Below are positions 19,600-28,349 of a stretch of 64,000 nt of DNA, piece after piece. Positions within the stretch are counted from its first letter, which is position 1. Each line of letters opens with the position of its first letter. Below the pieces are notes generated by a model, which was given only the letters and a program-made list of their open reading frames with translations, had not been told where the DNA came from and searched no databases. Source of the stretch: Bradyrhizobium guangzhouense (GTDB lineage Bacteria; Pseudomonadota; Alphaproteobacteria; Rhizobiales; Xanthobacteraceae); assembly GCF_004114955.1 (NCBI RefSeq), contig NZ_CP030053.1:1-64000 (forward strand). Direction: 5' to 3'. A program made the position numbers and the translations under genes.

Positions 19600-20661
19600 C
19601 TAAGCCGCATCGGCCTTGAGGCGGCGGTATTCCGTCGGCGTCACCCCGGTCACCGCCTTGAAGGCGCGGTTGAACGGACCGAGCGACTGGAAGCCGGCGT
19701 CCATCGCGATGGTGATGACGGGAACCTCGGCCTGGGTGGGATCGGCCAGCGCGGCCTTGGCTTCCTCGATCCGGTGGTTGTTGAGGAACACATTGAAATT
19801 GCGATAGCCGAGCCGCTGGTTGATCAGCCGCCGCAGCCGGTATTCGGGGATCTTCAGCCGGCCTGCCAGCACGCCGATGGTGATGTTTTCCTGACGATAG
19901 ATCCGCTCGTCCGCCATCAGCCGCATCAGGGCGTCGATGAGCTTTTGATCGGCGGCGTCATCGGCCGCAGGCTGACTGAAAATAACAGGCGGCGCGGGCT
20001 CCACTGCGGCCCGAAACAGATCCGCCCCGTCAACGCGCATCATGGCATAGACGATCGCAGCGACCGTGCAGGTCAGCGCGCCGGTATTGATGGTTTCGGC
20101 GACAGCGCCGACGTGGTCGCCGGCGGCGGCAATCTGGAGCACCGCGTTCAGCCCGCCATAGAGCGCGATCGCGCAGACAATGAAGAAGCGAACATGGCGG
20201 CGGCGCTCGACCAGATCGGCCGGCCAGGAGGCGACCATCTGCCCGACCGCGAGCGCGATGAAACCGAGCACGATCAGATTAACCATCGTCACCGAGAATC
20301 GCACATGGCCGCTGGGTGCAATCCAGACGCAGCCCGCGAAGCTGTAGGCCGTCACCAGCGCCCAGATCAAACCGTGCCACCAGCGCAAACGAAACTCGTC
20401 GTCGAACAGGGCGCGCGTGAACAGCCAGAACATCACGATGGTGCCGGTCGACAACGCGATCAGCGGTGCATGCCAGAGCGGAACCCGCGACGTGACATCC
20501 AGCGAATAGCTTACTGCATGCGCGACCGAGCCCAGCACGAAGGCCGCACCAAGACGGCCAGCCAGCACATTGCGATAATCATGTAACAGCGACACTGCCA
20601 GCATCAGCAGCAGCGCGACGCTGGCGGCGCGAAAGGCGAGGTCGAGAGCGGCGAGGGTCAT
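19600..20661 (-). CDS. AraC family regulator with N-terminal membrane domain
   Basis: 353 aa. The N-terminal two thirds hold about seven hydrophobic helices (for example ASVALLLMLAVSLLHDY and GLIWALVTAYSFAGCVW), and the C terminus is an AraC HTH pair (NITIGVLAGRLKIPEYRLRRL and AMDAGFQSLGPFNRAFKAVTG). Such proteins are thought to sense at or in the membrane while binding DNA. The serine hydrolase gene lies 146 bp downstream on the same strand and is a possible target. The ligand is unknown. Confidence 0.83.
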   Translation of the reverse strand: MTLAALDLAFRAASVALLLMLAVSLLHDYRNVLAGRLGAAFVLGSVAHAVSYSLDVTSRVPLWHAPLIALSTGTIVMFWLFTRALFDDEFRLRWWHGLIWALVTAYSFAGCVWIAPSGHVRFSVTMVNLIVLGFIALAVGQMVASWPADLVERRRHVRFFIVCAIALYGGLNAVLQIAAAGDHVGAVAETINTGALTCTVAAIVYAMMRVDGADLFRAAVEPAPPVIFSQPAADDAADQKLIDALMRLMADERIYRQENITIGVLAGRLKIPEYRLRRLINQRLGYRNFNVFLNNHRIEEAKAALADPTQAEVPVITIAMDAGFQSLGPFNRAFKAVTGVTPTEYRRLKADAA

Positions 20662-20985
20662 CGATTGATACGGTCGATCGCGGTTACGGTCGGCCGAACA
20701 TCGTTTGTTGGGCGACTTTTTTCAAGGACCATCCCCGCGCCACTGCTGGAGCGGCATCCACCGCCGTCATCGCCCGGCCAGTGCGCAATTGCGCACTAGG
20801 ACCGGGCGATCCAGTACTCTGAGACAGCAGTGATTGAATCGAGAGGCCGCGGCGTACTGGATGCCCCGGTCAAGCCGGGCATGAGAGTAGTGTATGTGAC
20901 CATTGCGCCGCGACGTTTGCCCCTTTGTCGCGACGACTATACGAAATTCTGCTACGATCATAGCAACAAGAAACAGGAGTCCACC
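20662..20985. other. Intergenic region between AraC regulator and pirin
   Basis: 324 bp with no supported gene. It holds a dispersed palindromic repeat (20766-20885) and, nearer to pirin, an inverted repeat CGCGAC...GTCGCG (about 20913-20936) that could be an operator. The divergent arrangement means promoters for both genes should lie here, but no strong consensus was found. Confidence 0.4.
20766..20885. repeat. Dispersed palindromic repeat, family CGCCCGG...CCAGTA (copy 1)
   Basis: About 120 bp running from CATCGCCCGGCC to GCCGGGCATGAGA. Its centre holds GCGATCCAGTACTC and GGCCGCGGCGTACTGGATGC, which pair with each other. It contains a perfect 18-bp palindrome, AGTGCGCAATTGCGCACT (20780-20797). 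A second copy lies at 23031-23135. Confidence 0.65.
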
Positions 20986-21903
20986 ATGAGCTGGCAACCC
21001 TCTAACGATCCCGTGCTCGGCGATCCCATGTCCTGCGATGCGCTCGATCTCGTCATCGTGCCGCGCACCCGCGATCTCGGTGACGGGTTCGAGGTGCGGC
21101 GGGCGCTGCCGCATGGCAAGCGGCAGATGGTCGGACCCTTCATCTTCTTCGATCATTTCGGCCCGGTGCAGTTCGTCTCCGGCAAGGGCATGGACGTGCG
21201 GCCGCATCCGCATATCGGCCTTGCCACCGTCACCTATCTGTTCGACGGCTCCATCATGCATCGCGACAGCGAGGGCAACGTGCAGGAGATCGCACCGGGT
21301 GCGATGAACTTGATGACCGCGGGGCGCGGCATCGCCCATTCCGAGCGCACGCCGGATGCGCAGCGCGCCTCGGGCCAGAAGATGCTGGGCCTGCAAAGCT
21401 GGATCGCGCTGCCTGAAGGCTCCGAAGAGATCGATCCCTCGTTCCAGCATTATGCGGCGGGCGATCTGCCGATGATCTCCGAACGCGATTTTACCGCGCG
21501 GGTGATCGCGGGATCCGCCTTCGGCATCACCTCGCCGGTGAAAATGGTCTCGCCCTGGTTCTACACCGAGGTCACCGCCGTTGCGGGCGCGACCATACCG
21601 CTCGACCCTGATCATGAGGAGCGCGCGATCTATGTGGTCGACGGCGAGGTCGAGATCGCCAATGAGCGCTACGAAGGTCCGCGGCTGCTGATCTTCCGTC
21701 CCGGCGACCGCATCACCGTGAAGGCGCTCAAGGCGACGCGGATGATGTTTCTCGGCGGCGATGCCCTGGAAGGCCCGCGCCACATCTGGTGGAATTTCGT
21801 CTCCTCCAGCAAGGAGCGGATCGAGCAGGCCAAGCAGGACTGGAAAACCGGCCGCTTCGCCGCTGTTCCGCAGGAACATGAGTTCATTCCGCTGCCGGAA
21901 TAG
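20986..21903 (+). CDS. Pirin family protein
   Basis: 305-aa bicupin. The N-terminal cupin carries the metal-site pattern RPHPHIGLATVTYL and HRDSEGN, with RGIAHSERTP providing the further His and Glu. Bacterial pirins bind Fe and some oxidise quercetin, but the role here is not fixed by context. The ATG at 20986 follows AGGAG (20976-20980); the frame is open further upstream but enters the repeat. Confidence 0.9.
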   Translation: MSWQPSNDPVLGDPMSCDALDLVIVPRTRDLGDGFEVRRALPHGKRQMVGPFIFFDHFGPVQFVSGKGMDVRPHPHIGLATVTYLFDGSIMHRDSEGNVQEIAPGAMNLMTAGRGIAHSERTPDAQRASGQKMLGLQSWIALPEGSEEIDPSFQHYAAGDLPMISERDFTARVIAGSAFGITSPVKMVSPWFYTEVTAVAGATIPLDPDHEERAIYVVDGEVEIANERYEGPRLLIFRPGDRITVKALKATRMMFLGGDALEGPRHIWWNFVSSSKERIEQAKQDWKTGRFAAVPQEHEFIPLPE

Positions 21904-21980
21904 GCTAATCCGGTGTCCGGCCGTGCCACCAGGCGCAGCCGGACTTATTTCCTGAAGGCCAAATCCACGAAAGCCTTGCG

Positions 21981-22895
21981 ATGACCACCATGCTCTCCAG
22001 CGACCTGCCCCTGACCAAGATCGGCCGCGGCAAGGTGCGCGATATCTACGCCGTCGACGACGACCGCCTGCTGCTCCTCACCACCGACCGCATCAGCGCC
22101 TTCGACGTCGTGATGGGCGAGACCATTCCGATGAAGGGCGCAGTGCTGACCCAGATCAGCGCGTACTGGTTCAACAAGCTCGAAGGCATCGTGCCGCATC
22201 ACATGATCAGCGCCGACACCGACGAGATCATCGCGGCCGTCCCGGCGTTGAAGCCGCATCGTGGCGAGCTTCTCGGCCGGGCCATGCTGTCCCGCCGCAC
22301 CACCGTGTTTCCGATCGAATGCGTGATCCGCGGTTACCTCTCGGGCTCGGCCTGGAAGGAATATGCGGCGAGCGGCACGCTGGCGGGGGAGAAGCTCAAG
22401 CCCGGCCTCGTCGAAAGCGAGAAGCTCGAACCGTCGATCTTCAGCCCGGCGACCAAGGCCGAGACCGGCCATGACGAAAACATCACCATCGCGAAGATGC
22501 GATCAGTCGTCGGCGACGACGTCGCCTACACCCTCGAGAGCATGACACGCGCGATCTACACGCTCGGCGAGGAGCTGGCGCGCGAGCAGGGCATCATCAT
22601 CGCAGATACAAAATTCGAGTTCGGTCGCGACAAGAACGGGCGCATCATCCTGATCGACGAAGTCATGACCCCGGACTCATCGCGCTTCTGGGCGGTCGAT
22701 ACCTACAGGCCCGGCCAGTCGCAGGCGAGTTTCGACAAGCAGCCCTTGCGCGATTATCTCGACGCCGAACGCCGCGCCGGCCGCTGGAACGGCGACGCCC
22801 CGCCGCCGCCACTTCCCGCCAGCGTGGTGGACGCAACCAGCAAGCGATATTTGGAGGCGTATCGGCGGGTGACGGGTCGCGAACTCAAGATCTAG
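21981..22895 (+). CDS. purC: Phosphoribosylaminoimidazole-succinocarboxamide synthase
   Basis: Ligates aspartate to CAIR with ATP to give SAICAR in de novo purine synthesis. It is 304 aa, the longer SAICAR-synthase subtype. Visible signatures are [20 protein letters not shown] (N-terminal), [22 protein letters not shown] and [15 protein letters not shown]. The ATG at 21981 gives [11 protein letters not shown]; the ATG at 21990 is equally possible. It stands alone, with a repeat-rich gap downstream. Confidence 0.95.
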   Translation: MTTMLSSDLPLTKIGRGKVRDIYAVDDDRLLLLTTDRISAFDVVMGETIPMKGAVLTQISAYWFNKLEGIVPHHMISADTDEIIAAVPALKPHRGELLGRAMLSRRTTVFPIECVIRGYLSGSAWKEYAASGTLAGEKLKPGLVESEKLEPSIFSPATKAETGHDENITIAKMRSVVGDDVAYTLESMTRAIYTLGEELAREQGIIIADTKFEFGRDKNGRIILIDEVMTPDSSRFWAVDTYRPGQSQASFDKQPLRDYLDAERRAGRWNGDAPPPPLPASVVDATSKRYLEAYRRVTGRELKI

Positions 22896-22916
22896 CCCGG
22901 CCGCTTCTGCGAACTC

Positions 22917-23003
22917 CGTCATTGCGAGGAGCTCTTGCGACGAAGCAATCCAGAGTCCCTCCACGGAGACAGCCTGGATTGCTTCGCCCCGCTCGCAATG
23001 ACG
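22917..23003. repeat. 87-bp palindromic repeat, family CGTCATTGCGAG (copy 1)
   Basis: The ends CGTCATTGCGAG and CTCGCAATGACG are inverted repeats, and GAAGCAATCCAG pairs with CTGGATTGCTTC inside. A second copy of the same length lies at 33695-33781 in the opposite orientation. The element contains stop-free frames that look like short genes but are not. Confidence 0.75.
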
Positions 23004-23030
23004 TGGAGAGGCCGGTGCTGCACCCCCAAC

Positions 23031-23135
23031 TGCCATCGCCCGGCTCGACCGGGCGATCCAGTATTCCAGAGACGGATGTGATTGAGCCGGGAAGCCGCGG
23101 CGTACTGGATTCCCGGCTTTCGCCGGGAATGACAG
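23031..23135. repeat. Dispersed palindromic repeat, family CGCCCGG...CCAGTA (copy 2)
   Basis: Related to 20766-20885: it shares GGGCGATCCAGTA, GTGATTGAG and GCCGCGGCGTACTGGAT. It lacks the 18-bp AGTGCGCAATTGCGCACT insert, so the two copies differ by that palindrome. Confidence 0.65.
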
Positions 23136-23313
23136 CGGTGGGTGGAACGGCCTTCTGTCACAACGCCGCCAGCGCGGCATTTTCGGCTTTCCCCTCAAAC
23201 ATATGATTGACCGTTCACACGCAGGCCCCGGCAGAACTGTCGGATACTTCATATTTGCAAGAATCCCGTTGCGCTAGGCTCGCACTCGTCTACCTCTCCG
23301 GGCGGGAATTTTC

Positions 23314-25548
23314 ATGAGCGAGTTTCAGGACGTGACAGATCCGGCAATTGGCTTTGGTCCGGTCGCGGGGCTCAGCCCGTCCGTCAAGCGTGCACTGAAT
23401 GATATGCTGGGAGGAGGCGCGGCGAGCGTCCTCACCGTGACGTTTGGCCTGTCCTATTCGCTGCTGATCTTTGCCGGCCCGCTTTCGCCGTATCTCTCCT
23501 ACGGCATCGCTGCGACCTTCGTCAGTTCGGCCGTGCTCGCACTCGTGATCGGGCTCGGCAGCTCGCTGCCCTTCGCGATCGCCGCCCCCGACAGCTCGAC
23601 CGCGGCCGTCACCGGCATCCTGGCGGCCTCGCTGGTCGAGCGCATCGAAGCGGCCAACGCGGCGGCGCCCCTGCTCTCGCCGGTCCTGATCACGCTCGGT
23701 CTGTCGACCGTGCTGACCGGAATCGTGCTGTGCGGGCTGGGCCTGACGCGGATGGGCCGCGCCATCCGCTACGTGCCCTATCCCGTGGTCGGCGGCTTCC
23801 TCGGCGCCACGGGGCTCCTGATCGTGATGGGTGCGATCCGGGTGATCACCGGTCAACCCGTGCAATTTGCGACGCTGCTGCGCTTCATCAACGGCGTCAC
23901 TTTGTCGGAGCTCGGCGCGGCCTGCGCGATGGCGATGGTGCTGTATCTGACCTGGCACCGCTCGCGCAGCCCGTTCGGTTTGCCGATCATCCTCATCGGC
24001 GGCATGCTGACGGCGCATCTGGCATTCTGGGTCACAGGCGTCTCGCTCGATGAGGCCCGCGCCTTGGGCTGGACGTTCCAGCCGCCGCCGGCGGCGGCCT
24101 TCATGGTGCCCTGGCACATGGACGGCTTCATCCACTATCCCTGGTTCGCGGTGCCCGACCTGCTCGGCAACCTCGTCGCCGTCATCTTCGTCACCGCCTC
24201 CAGCACGCTGTTCAACACCACCGGCATCGAGGTCGCGGTACATCGCGAGGCCAATCTGGAACGCGAGCTGAACACGACCGGCGCCGCCAACATGTTGACC
24301 GGCGCACTCGGCGGCTATGCCGGCTGCATCTCGGTCAGCCGCTCGATCCTCAATTTCTCGAGCGGCGGCCGCGGACGCCTGTCCGGCCTCACGGCCGCCG
24401 CCATCTCGCTGCTGATGCTCGCGGTCGCGCCGGAGTTACTCGGCTTCATGCCGAAATTCGTGCTCGGCGGCCTCCTGCTCTATCTCGGCGCCGACCAGCT
24501 GCACAAATGGATCATCGAATCGCGCAAGCGGCTGTCCAGGCTCGAATATCTGTCGCTGATCGCCATCATCGCAATCATCGTCGCCTGGGGCTTCGTGCCC
24601 GGCATCCTGATCGGCGTGATCATCGGCTGTGCGACCTTTGCGTTCAGCGCGGCGCGGGTGGAATCGATCAAGTACAGTTTTGACGGCTCGGAATACCGCT
24701 CCTCGCTCGACCGCTCGCGCGACGACCAGGAGGTGCTGCTGGCCCATGGCGGCAAGATCCAGGGTCTCAACCTGCAGAGCTATCTGTTCTTCGGCTCCGC
24801 CAACCGGCTCTACCAGCACGTCAAGCTGCTGCTGCACGAACGCCCGGAGTGTCGCTATCTGCTGTTCGATTTCAAGCTCGTCACCGGCGTCGATTCCTCG
24901 GCCGCCTACAGCTTCGCCCAGATCAAGCGCAGCGCGGCCGATCTCGGCGTCGAGCTGATCCTGGTGCACCTGTCGGCCGCGGCCGAGAAGGTGCTGCGCT
25001 CCAGCGATTTCATCGGCGACGGCGTCACCATCATTCCAGAGCTCGATCGTGCGCTGGAATGGTGCGAGAACGAAATCATCGCGCAGCATCAGGGCCTGGC
25101 GCGGGAAGAAGCTTCCTTGCGCGACTGGTTCGCCGGCATTCTCGGCAGCGAGGATGATGCAGACGAGCTGATCCGCCGCTGCCAGCGCATCGAGGTCGAG
25201 GCCGGCGAAATCATCGTGCAAGCCGGCAATCCCGCGGATTCCATGCACTTCATCCTCGACGGGCGCGTCGGCATCATGATCCCCGCCGACGACGACCGCA
25301 CCACGCGCGTGCGCAGCCTCGGGCGCTATACCACGATCGGCGAGATGGGCCTGGTGTCACACACGCCACGCAGCGCGACGATCCAGGCGGAAGTCGACAG
25401 CGTGCTCTACGTTCTGAACACGCTCCAGTTCGACGAGATCAAGGAACAAGACCCCGCGCTTAGCCACAAGCTGCTGACTTATTTCGTGTCGGTCATGGCC
25501 GAGCGCCTGACATTCGCGAACCGGACGATTGCGGTGCTGCGGCGGTAG
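23314..25548 (+). CDS. SulP/SLC26 anion transporter with STAS and cyclic-nucleotide-binding domains
   Basis: 744-aa inner-membrane anion transporter (sulfate, bicarbonate or carboxylates). The N-terminal ~430 residues are hydrophobic with the SulP pattern (SSLPFAIAAPDSSTAAVTG; FNTTGIEVAVH). A STAS domain follows at about 465-575, with LFDFKLVTGVDSSAAYSF. A C-terminal cNMP-binding domain covers about 610-735 (VQAGNPADSMHFILDGRVGI and IGEMGLVSHTPRSATIQAE). The added sensor domain suggests transport is gated by a cyclic nucleotide or similar ligand. The ATG follows GGCGGGAA. Confidence 0.9.
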   Translation: MSEFQDVTDPAIGFGPVAGLSPSVKRALNDMLGGGAASVLTVTFGLSYSLLIFAGPLSPYLSYGIAATFVSSAVLALVIGLGSSLPFAIAAPDSSTAAVTGILAASLVERIEAANAAAPLLSPVLITLGLSTVLTGIVLCGLGLTRMGRAIRYVPYPVVGGFLGATGLLIVMGAIRVITGQPVQFATLLRFINGVTLSELGAACAMAMVLYLTWHRSRSPFGLPIILIGGMLTAHLAFWVTGVSLDEARALGWTFQPPPAAAFMVPWHMDGFIHYPWFAVPDLLGNLVAVIFVTASSTLFNTTGIEVAVHREANLERELNTTGAANMLTGALGGYAGCISVSRSILNFSSGGRGRLSGLTAAAISLLMLAVAPELLGFMPKFVLGGLLLYLGADQLHKWIIESRKRLSRLEYLSLIAIIAIIVAWGFVPGILIGVIIGCATFAFSAARVESIKYSFDGSEYRSSLDRSRDDQEVLLAHGGKIQGLNLQSYLFFGSANRLYQHVKLLLHERPECRYLLFDFKLVTGVDSSAAYSFAQIKRSAADLGVELILVHLSAAAEKVLRSSDFIGDGVTIIPELDRALEWCENEIIAQHQGLAREEASLRDWFAGILGSEDDADELIRRCQRIEVEAGEIIVQAGNPADSMHFILDGRVGIMIPADDDRTTRVRSLGRYTTIGEMGLVSHTPRSATIQAEVDSVLYVLNTLQFDEIKEQDPALSHKLLTYFVSVMAERLTFANRTIAVLRR

Positions 25549-25559
25549 CGCCAGCCGCG

Positions 25560-26438
25560 TCAGATGAGCTCCGCAGACCAGGGTTCATGCCGGATCTCGA
25601 ACGATTGTCCTGTCTTCGACAATCGCGCGAAACCCGGGAAGTTCAGGTGCATTCCAGCGACGAGCTCTCCGGTCGCGGACACCCTCTCCAGCACTTTCTT
25701 CCGGGTTGCGCTGGCTGCGGCCTGATCCACGTCGAACGCGATCGTCACGTCGGGTCTCGGCACCTGTATATCCGGGTAGTGAACGATATCGCCCCAGATG
25801 AGCAGGGACACACCGCCAGCGTCGATCCTATAGCCGCTATGTCCGGGCGTGTGGCCGGGGAGATGTTCGATCACGATGCCGGGCGCGACTTGTCCCGCGC
25901 TGACCGTCCGCCGGCGCACGCCGTAGGCCTTGAACACGGCACGCGCGGCTTGAAAGAACGGCTTCATCGCATCCGGTGACCGATTGAGGTTCGCGTCATC
26001 GCTCCAAAAGGCAAACTCGGCTTCGTGCATGACGAGCTCGGCGTTCGGAAACAGGGGCGCGGACGGCAAGACTCCGACGAGACCGCCGATATGATCCGGA
26101 TGGGCGTGGGTCAGCAGGATCTGGTCGATCGCGAGCGGGTTCACGTTCGCCGCAGCAAGCGCCCCGTGCAGCCGCCCTCCCCACCCGTTGATGCCACCTC
26201 CTCCACCGTCGACCAGGATGGTGCGGCCTTTGCCCTCGATCAGATAGATGCTGACGGTCATCGCGGATGACGAAGGACGTCCCGCTGCCACCGTCATGCT
26301 CATCGCTTCGTCAGGCCCTATTCCGGCCAGAAGATCGAACGGCGCGGCGACGATGCCGTCGACGATCGCGGTGACTATGTAGTCGCCGACTTTTCGCCGG
26401 TTCAGGCCGGGAGCTTGCCAGTTGTTCGAATTCGTCAT
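25560..26438 (-). CDS. MBL-fold metallohydrolase
   Basis: 292-aa metallo-beta-lactamase-fold hydrolase with two metal sites. The core motif is THAHPDHIGGL, then LPGHTPGHSGY (His) and IWGDIVHY (Asp). It resembles the lactonase/AttM-like subgroup, but the substrate is not determined. The start at 26438 (MTNSNNW) was preferred to the in-frame ATG 13 codons upstream because AAGGGG lies directly before it. It is 88 bp downstream of the NAD(P)-binding gene on the same strand and may be part of that transcript. Confidence 0.86.
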   Translation of the reverse strand: MTNSNNWQAPGLNRRKVGDYIVTAIVDGIVAAPFDLLAGIGPDEAMSMTVAAGRPSSSAMTVSIYLIEGKGRTILVDGGGGGINGWGGRLHGALAAANVNPLAIDQILLTHAHPDHIGGLVGVLPSAPLFPNAELVMHEAEFAFWSDDANLNRSPDAMKPFFQAARAVFKAYGVRRRTVSAGQVAPGIVIEHLPGHTPGHSGYRIDAGGVSLLIWGDIVHYPDIQVPRPDVTIAFDVDQAAASATRKKVLERVSATGELVAGMHLNFPGFARLSKTGQSFEIRHEPWSAELI

Positions 26439-26526
26439 TCCATCACCCCTTGATTGCGCCGCGCGTTTCAGACGCACGACGACGATCTTCCCGATCTGCT
26501 CATTCGATTTTGGCGATGCCGACCAG

Positions 26527-27408
26527 CTACGACAACGTGTCGCGCACCATCATGTCCAGGCTGCTTGCGGTGACGCCCAACCGTTTCTCCGTATCGTCGG
26601 CGTCAAGCAGAAGCGGCTTTTCGAACAGGTAAGACATCTCGACGGCCTCACCGAAGCCGCTGCTTTCGAGATCGGCCGAGGTAAGGCGACGCAAGTTCGG
26701 AGCGTCGATCTTCAGCGCGTCCGCGAATTTTTGCACCAGTTCGCGCACCGAGACGGACTGCGACGGCACGTGAAAGGCGCGCCCCCATTCTCCAGTGTAG
26801 CGCGACGCAGCGACCAGCGTGCGCGCCGTATCCCCGGTGAAGGACCAAGCGTGCGGCGCATCAAGGTCGCCAAGGAAAGATACCGGTTCGTTCTTGAGTA
26901 GCGACGGCAGCGCCAGCAACGAGAAATACGTGACCGCGCCTTTGCCCAGATAATCGCTTGCGCGGACCTCGATCGCAGGAACATTCGACCGCAAGGCGCG
27001 CTGCCACATGATGTGGCGGGTCGTGCCCTTTCGGCTGGTCGGGTCCGGCTCCAGTTCGGGCGTGAGAGGGCTGACAGCCCCCGCGCCGTAACCGTAGACA
27101 TTTCCAGCCACGATCAGCTTCGCGCCGACCTGCTCGGCCGCCTTGACCGTTCCGTCCATGATGGGGAAGAAATCGGTTGGCCATCGATGATAGGCCGCCA
27201 TGGCGCACATGAAGATCGCATCCGCGCCTTTGGTGAATCCGGCCAGCTGCGCGGCGTCTGTGGCATCCGATGAAACGGTCCGCACGGGCCCGACATCGAT
27301 CGACCCGGCATTTCTGCTGGTGAGGATGACGCTGTGTCCTTGCTCTGCCAGAAGGCGAGCGGTTTCGCGGCCAACCGGACCGGCTCCAACGACAACGTAA
27401 TGGCTCAC
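26527..27408 (-). CDS. NAD(P)-binding / NAD-dependent epimerase-like protein
   Basis: 293-aa Rossmann-fold protein of the extended SDR / NmrA type. The nucleotide-binding motif GAGPVGRETARLLAEQG starts at residue 8. VAGNVYGYGAG takes the place of the usual catalytic Tyr region and has no clear YxxxK, so it may be a binding or regulatory member rather than an active dehydrogenase. It is transcribed divergently from the AraC gene at 27528, a common regulator-target layout. Confidence 0.75.
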   Translation of the reverse strand: MSHYVVVGAGPVGRETARLLAEQGHSVILTSRNAGSIDVGPVRTVSSDATDAAQLAGFTKGADAIFMCAMAAYHRWPTDFFPIMDGTVKAAEQVGAKLIVAGNVYGYGAGAVSPLTPELEPDPTSRKGTTRHIMWQRALRSNVPAIEVRASDYLGKGAVTYFSLLALPSLLKNEPVSFLGDLDAPHAWSFTGDTARTLVAASRYTGEWGRAFHVPSQSVSVRELVQKFADALKIDAPNLRRLTSADLESSGFGEAVEMSYLFEKPLLLDADDTEKRLGVTASSLDMMVRDTLS

Positions 27409-27527
27409 TCTGTCCCCTCATCGTCAGGAAAACGACAGGTGAGCTGTTTGACGCCCGGGCCGTTGAAAATCGCGCATGATGCGCCAAATATCGAACACGT
27501 TCCGCCAAGCCACTCTGGAGCCCGGTC

Positions 27528-28340
27528 ATGCGTGCGATATCGCGTTCGGCGTCATCATCGGTCGGCAGCATCGCCGCAGCCACGCGGACGGAGTCCGATC
27601 CCGATGCCCTCGAGCCAATCGGCGATCACCGGATCATCATCCATCTCACAGCCACCACGCGCTCCCGTTGCCTCGCGACTGGAGAAAAGTATTTGCGTCG
27701 CGCCGGCGATATCGACCTGATCCCGTCGGGTACGGCTTCAGGCTTCATCGCAGAGACGCCCTATCGGTCGCTCCAGATCCGGCTCGCGCCCGGGATGCTC
27801 GCGCATGCGGCGTCGAAGGCAGGACGATTGACGTCAGTCCGGCTCGGTACCCATCACATGCTGCGCAATGACCGCATCGTCCTACTGGGACAGGCGCTCG
27901 AGAGCGACGTCAAGGCGGGCTCGCCGAGCGGCCCGCTATTCGCCGAGGCTGTCGGAATGGCCCTGGCGGTCGAGCTGCTTGGGCTTACGGATGATGCGCC
28001 GCGTGACATCACGCGCCTCTCCGACGCGCAACTCCAGAGGATCGCAGCCTATGTCGATGACAATCTGGACCAGCCACTCACTGTCGACATTCTCTGCCGC
28101 GAGGCCGGCGTCAGCAGCTCGCACTTGAGGACGTGGTTCAAGGCGGCCATGGGGGTCACCGTGCACCGCTACGTCCTGCAGCGACGGCTGGAGCACGCAC
28201 GCCAGCTGCTTCTCCAGGGCGATCGCAAGCTCAGCGACATCGCCCTGGAGGCAGGCTTTTCGCATCAGTCACACCTCGCCAAATGGATGCGCCGCGAATT
28301 CGGCCGCAGTCCCGGTGAGCTGCGTCGAAGCAGGAACTGA
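27528..28340 (+). CDS. AraC family transcriptional regulator
   Basis: 270 aa. The N-terminal part resembles a cupin-like sensing domain (IIIHLTATTRSRC and RRAGDIDLIPSGTASGF). The C-terminal HTH pair is QPLTVDILCREAGVSSSHL and KLSDIALEAGFSHQSHLAKWMRREFG. It is soluble, unlike the regulator at 19600-20661. It shares a 119-bp intergenic space with the divergent NAD(P)-binding gene, its likely target together with the MBL hydrolase. The inducer is unknown. Confidence 0.85.
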   Translation: MRAISRSASSSVGSIAAATRTESDPDALEPIGDHRIIIHLTATTRSRCLATGEKYLRRAGDIDLIPSGTASGFIAETPYRSLQIRLAPGMLAHAASKAGRLTSVRLGTHHMLRNDRIVLLGQALESDVKAGSPSGPLFAEAVGMALAVELLGLTDDAPRDITRLSDAQLQRIAAYVDDNLDQPLTVDILCREAGVSSSHLRTWFKAAMGVTVHRYVLQRRLEHARQLLLQGDRKLSDIALEAGFSHQSHLAKWMRREFGRSPGELRRSRN

Positions 28341-28349
28341 TAGGGGTCC

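Larger units (their letters stand above)
22896..23313. other. Repeat-rich intergenic region between purC and the SulP gene
   Basis: 418 bp without a supported gene. It consists mainly of two dispersed palindromic elements (22917-23003 and 23031-23135). The rest, upstream of the SulP gene, shows only a GGCGGGAA Shine-Dalgarno. Confidence 0.5.

Noticed and set aside
22922-23206. Short frame beginning MRGALATKQS in the purC-SulP gap
   Set aside because: The same peptide start appears at the other copy of the 87-bp repeat (33498-33776 minus), so it is repeat-derived, not a gene.
27476-27871. Alternative frame at the 5' end of the AraC gene, suggesting a frameshift
   Set aside because: The AraC frame is intact from the ATG at 27528 with normal domain length, and the other frame has no AraC-like residues.
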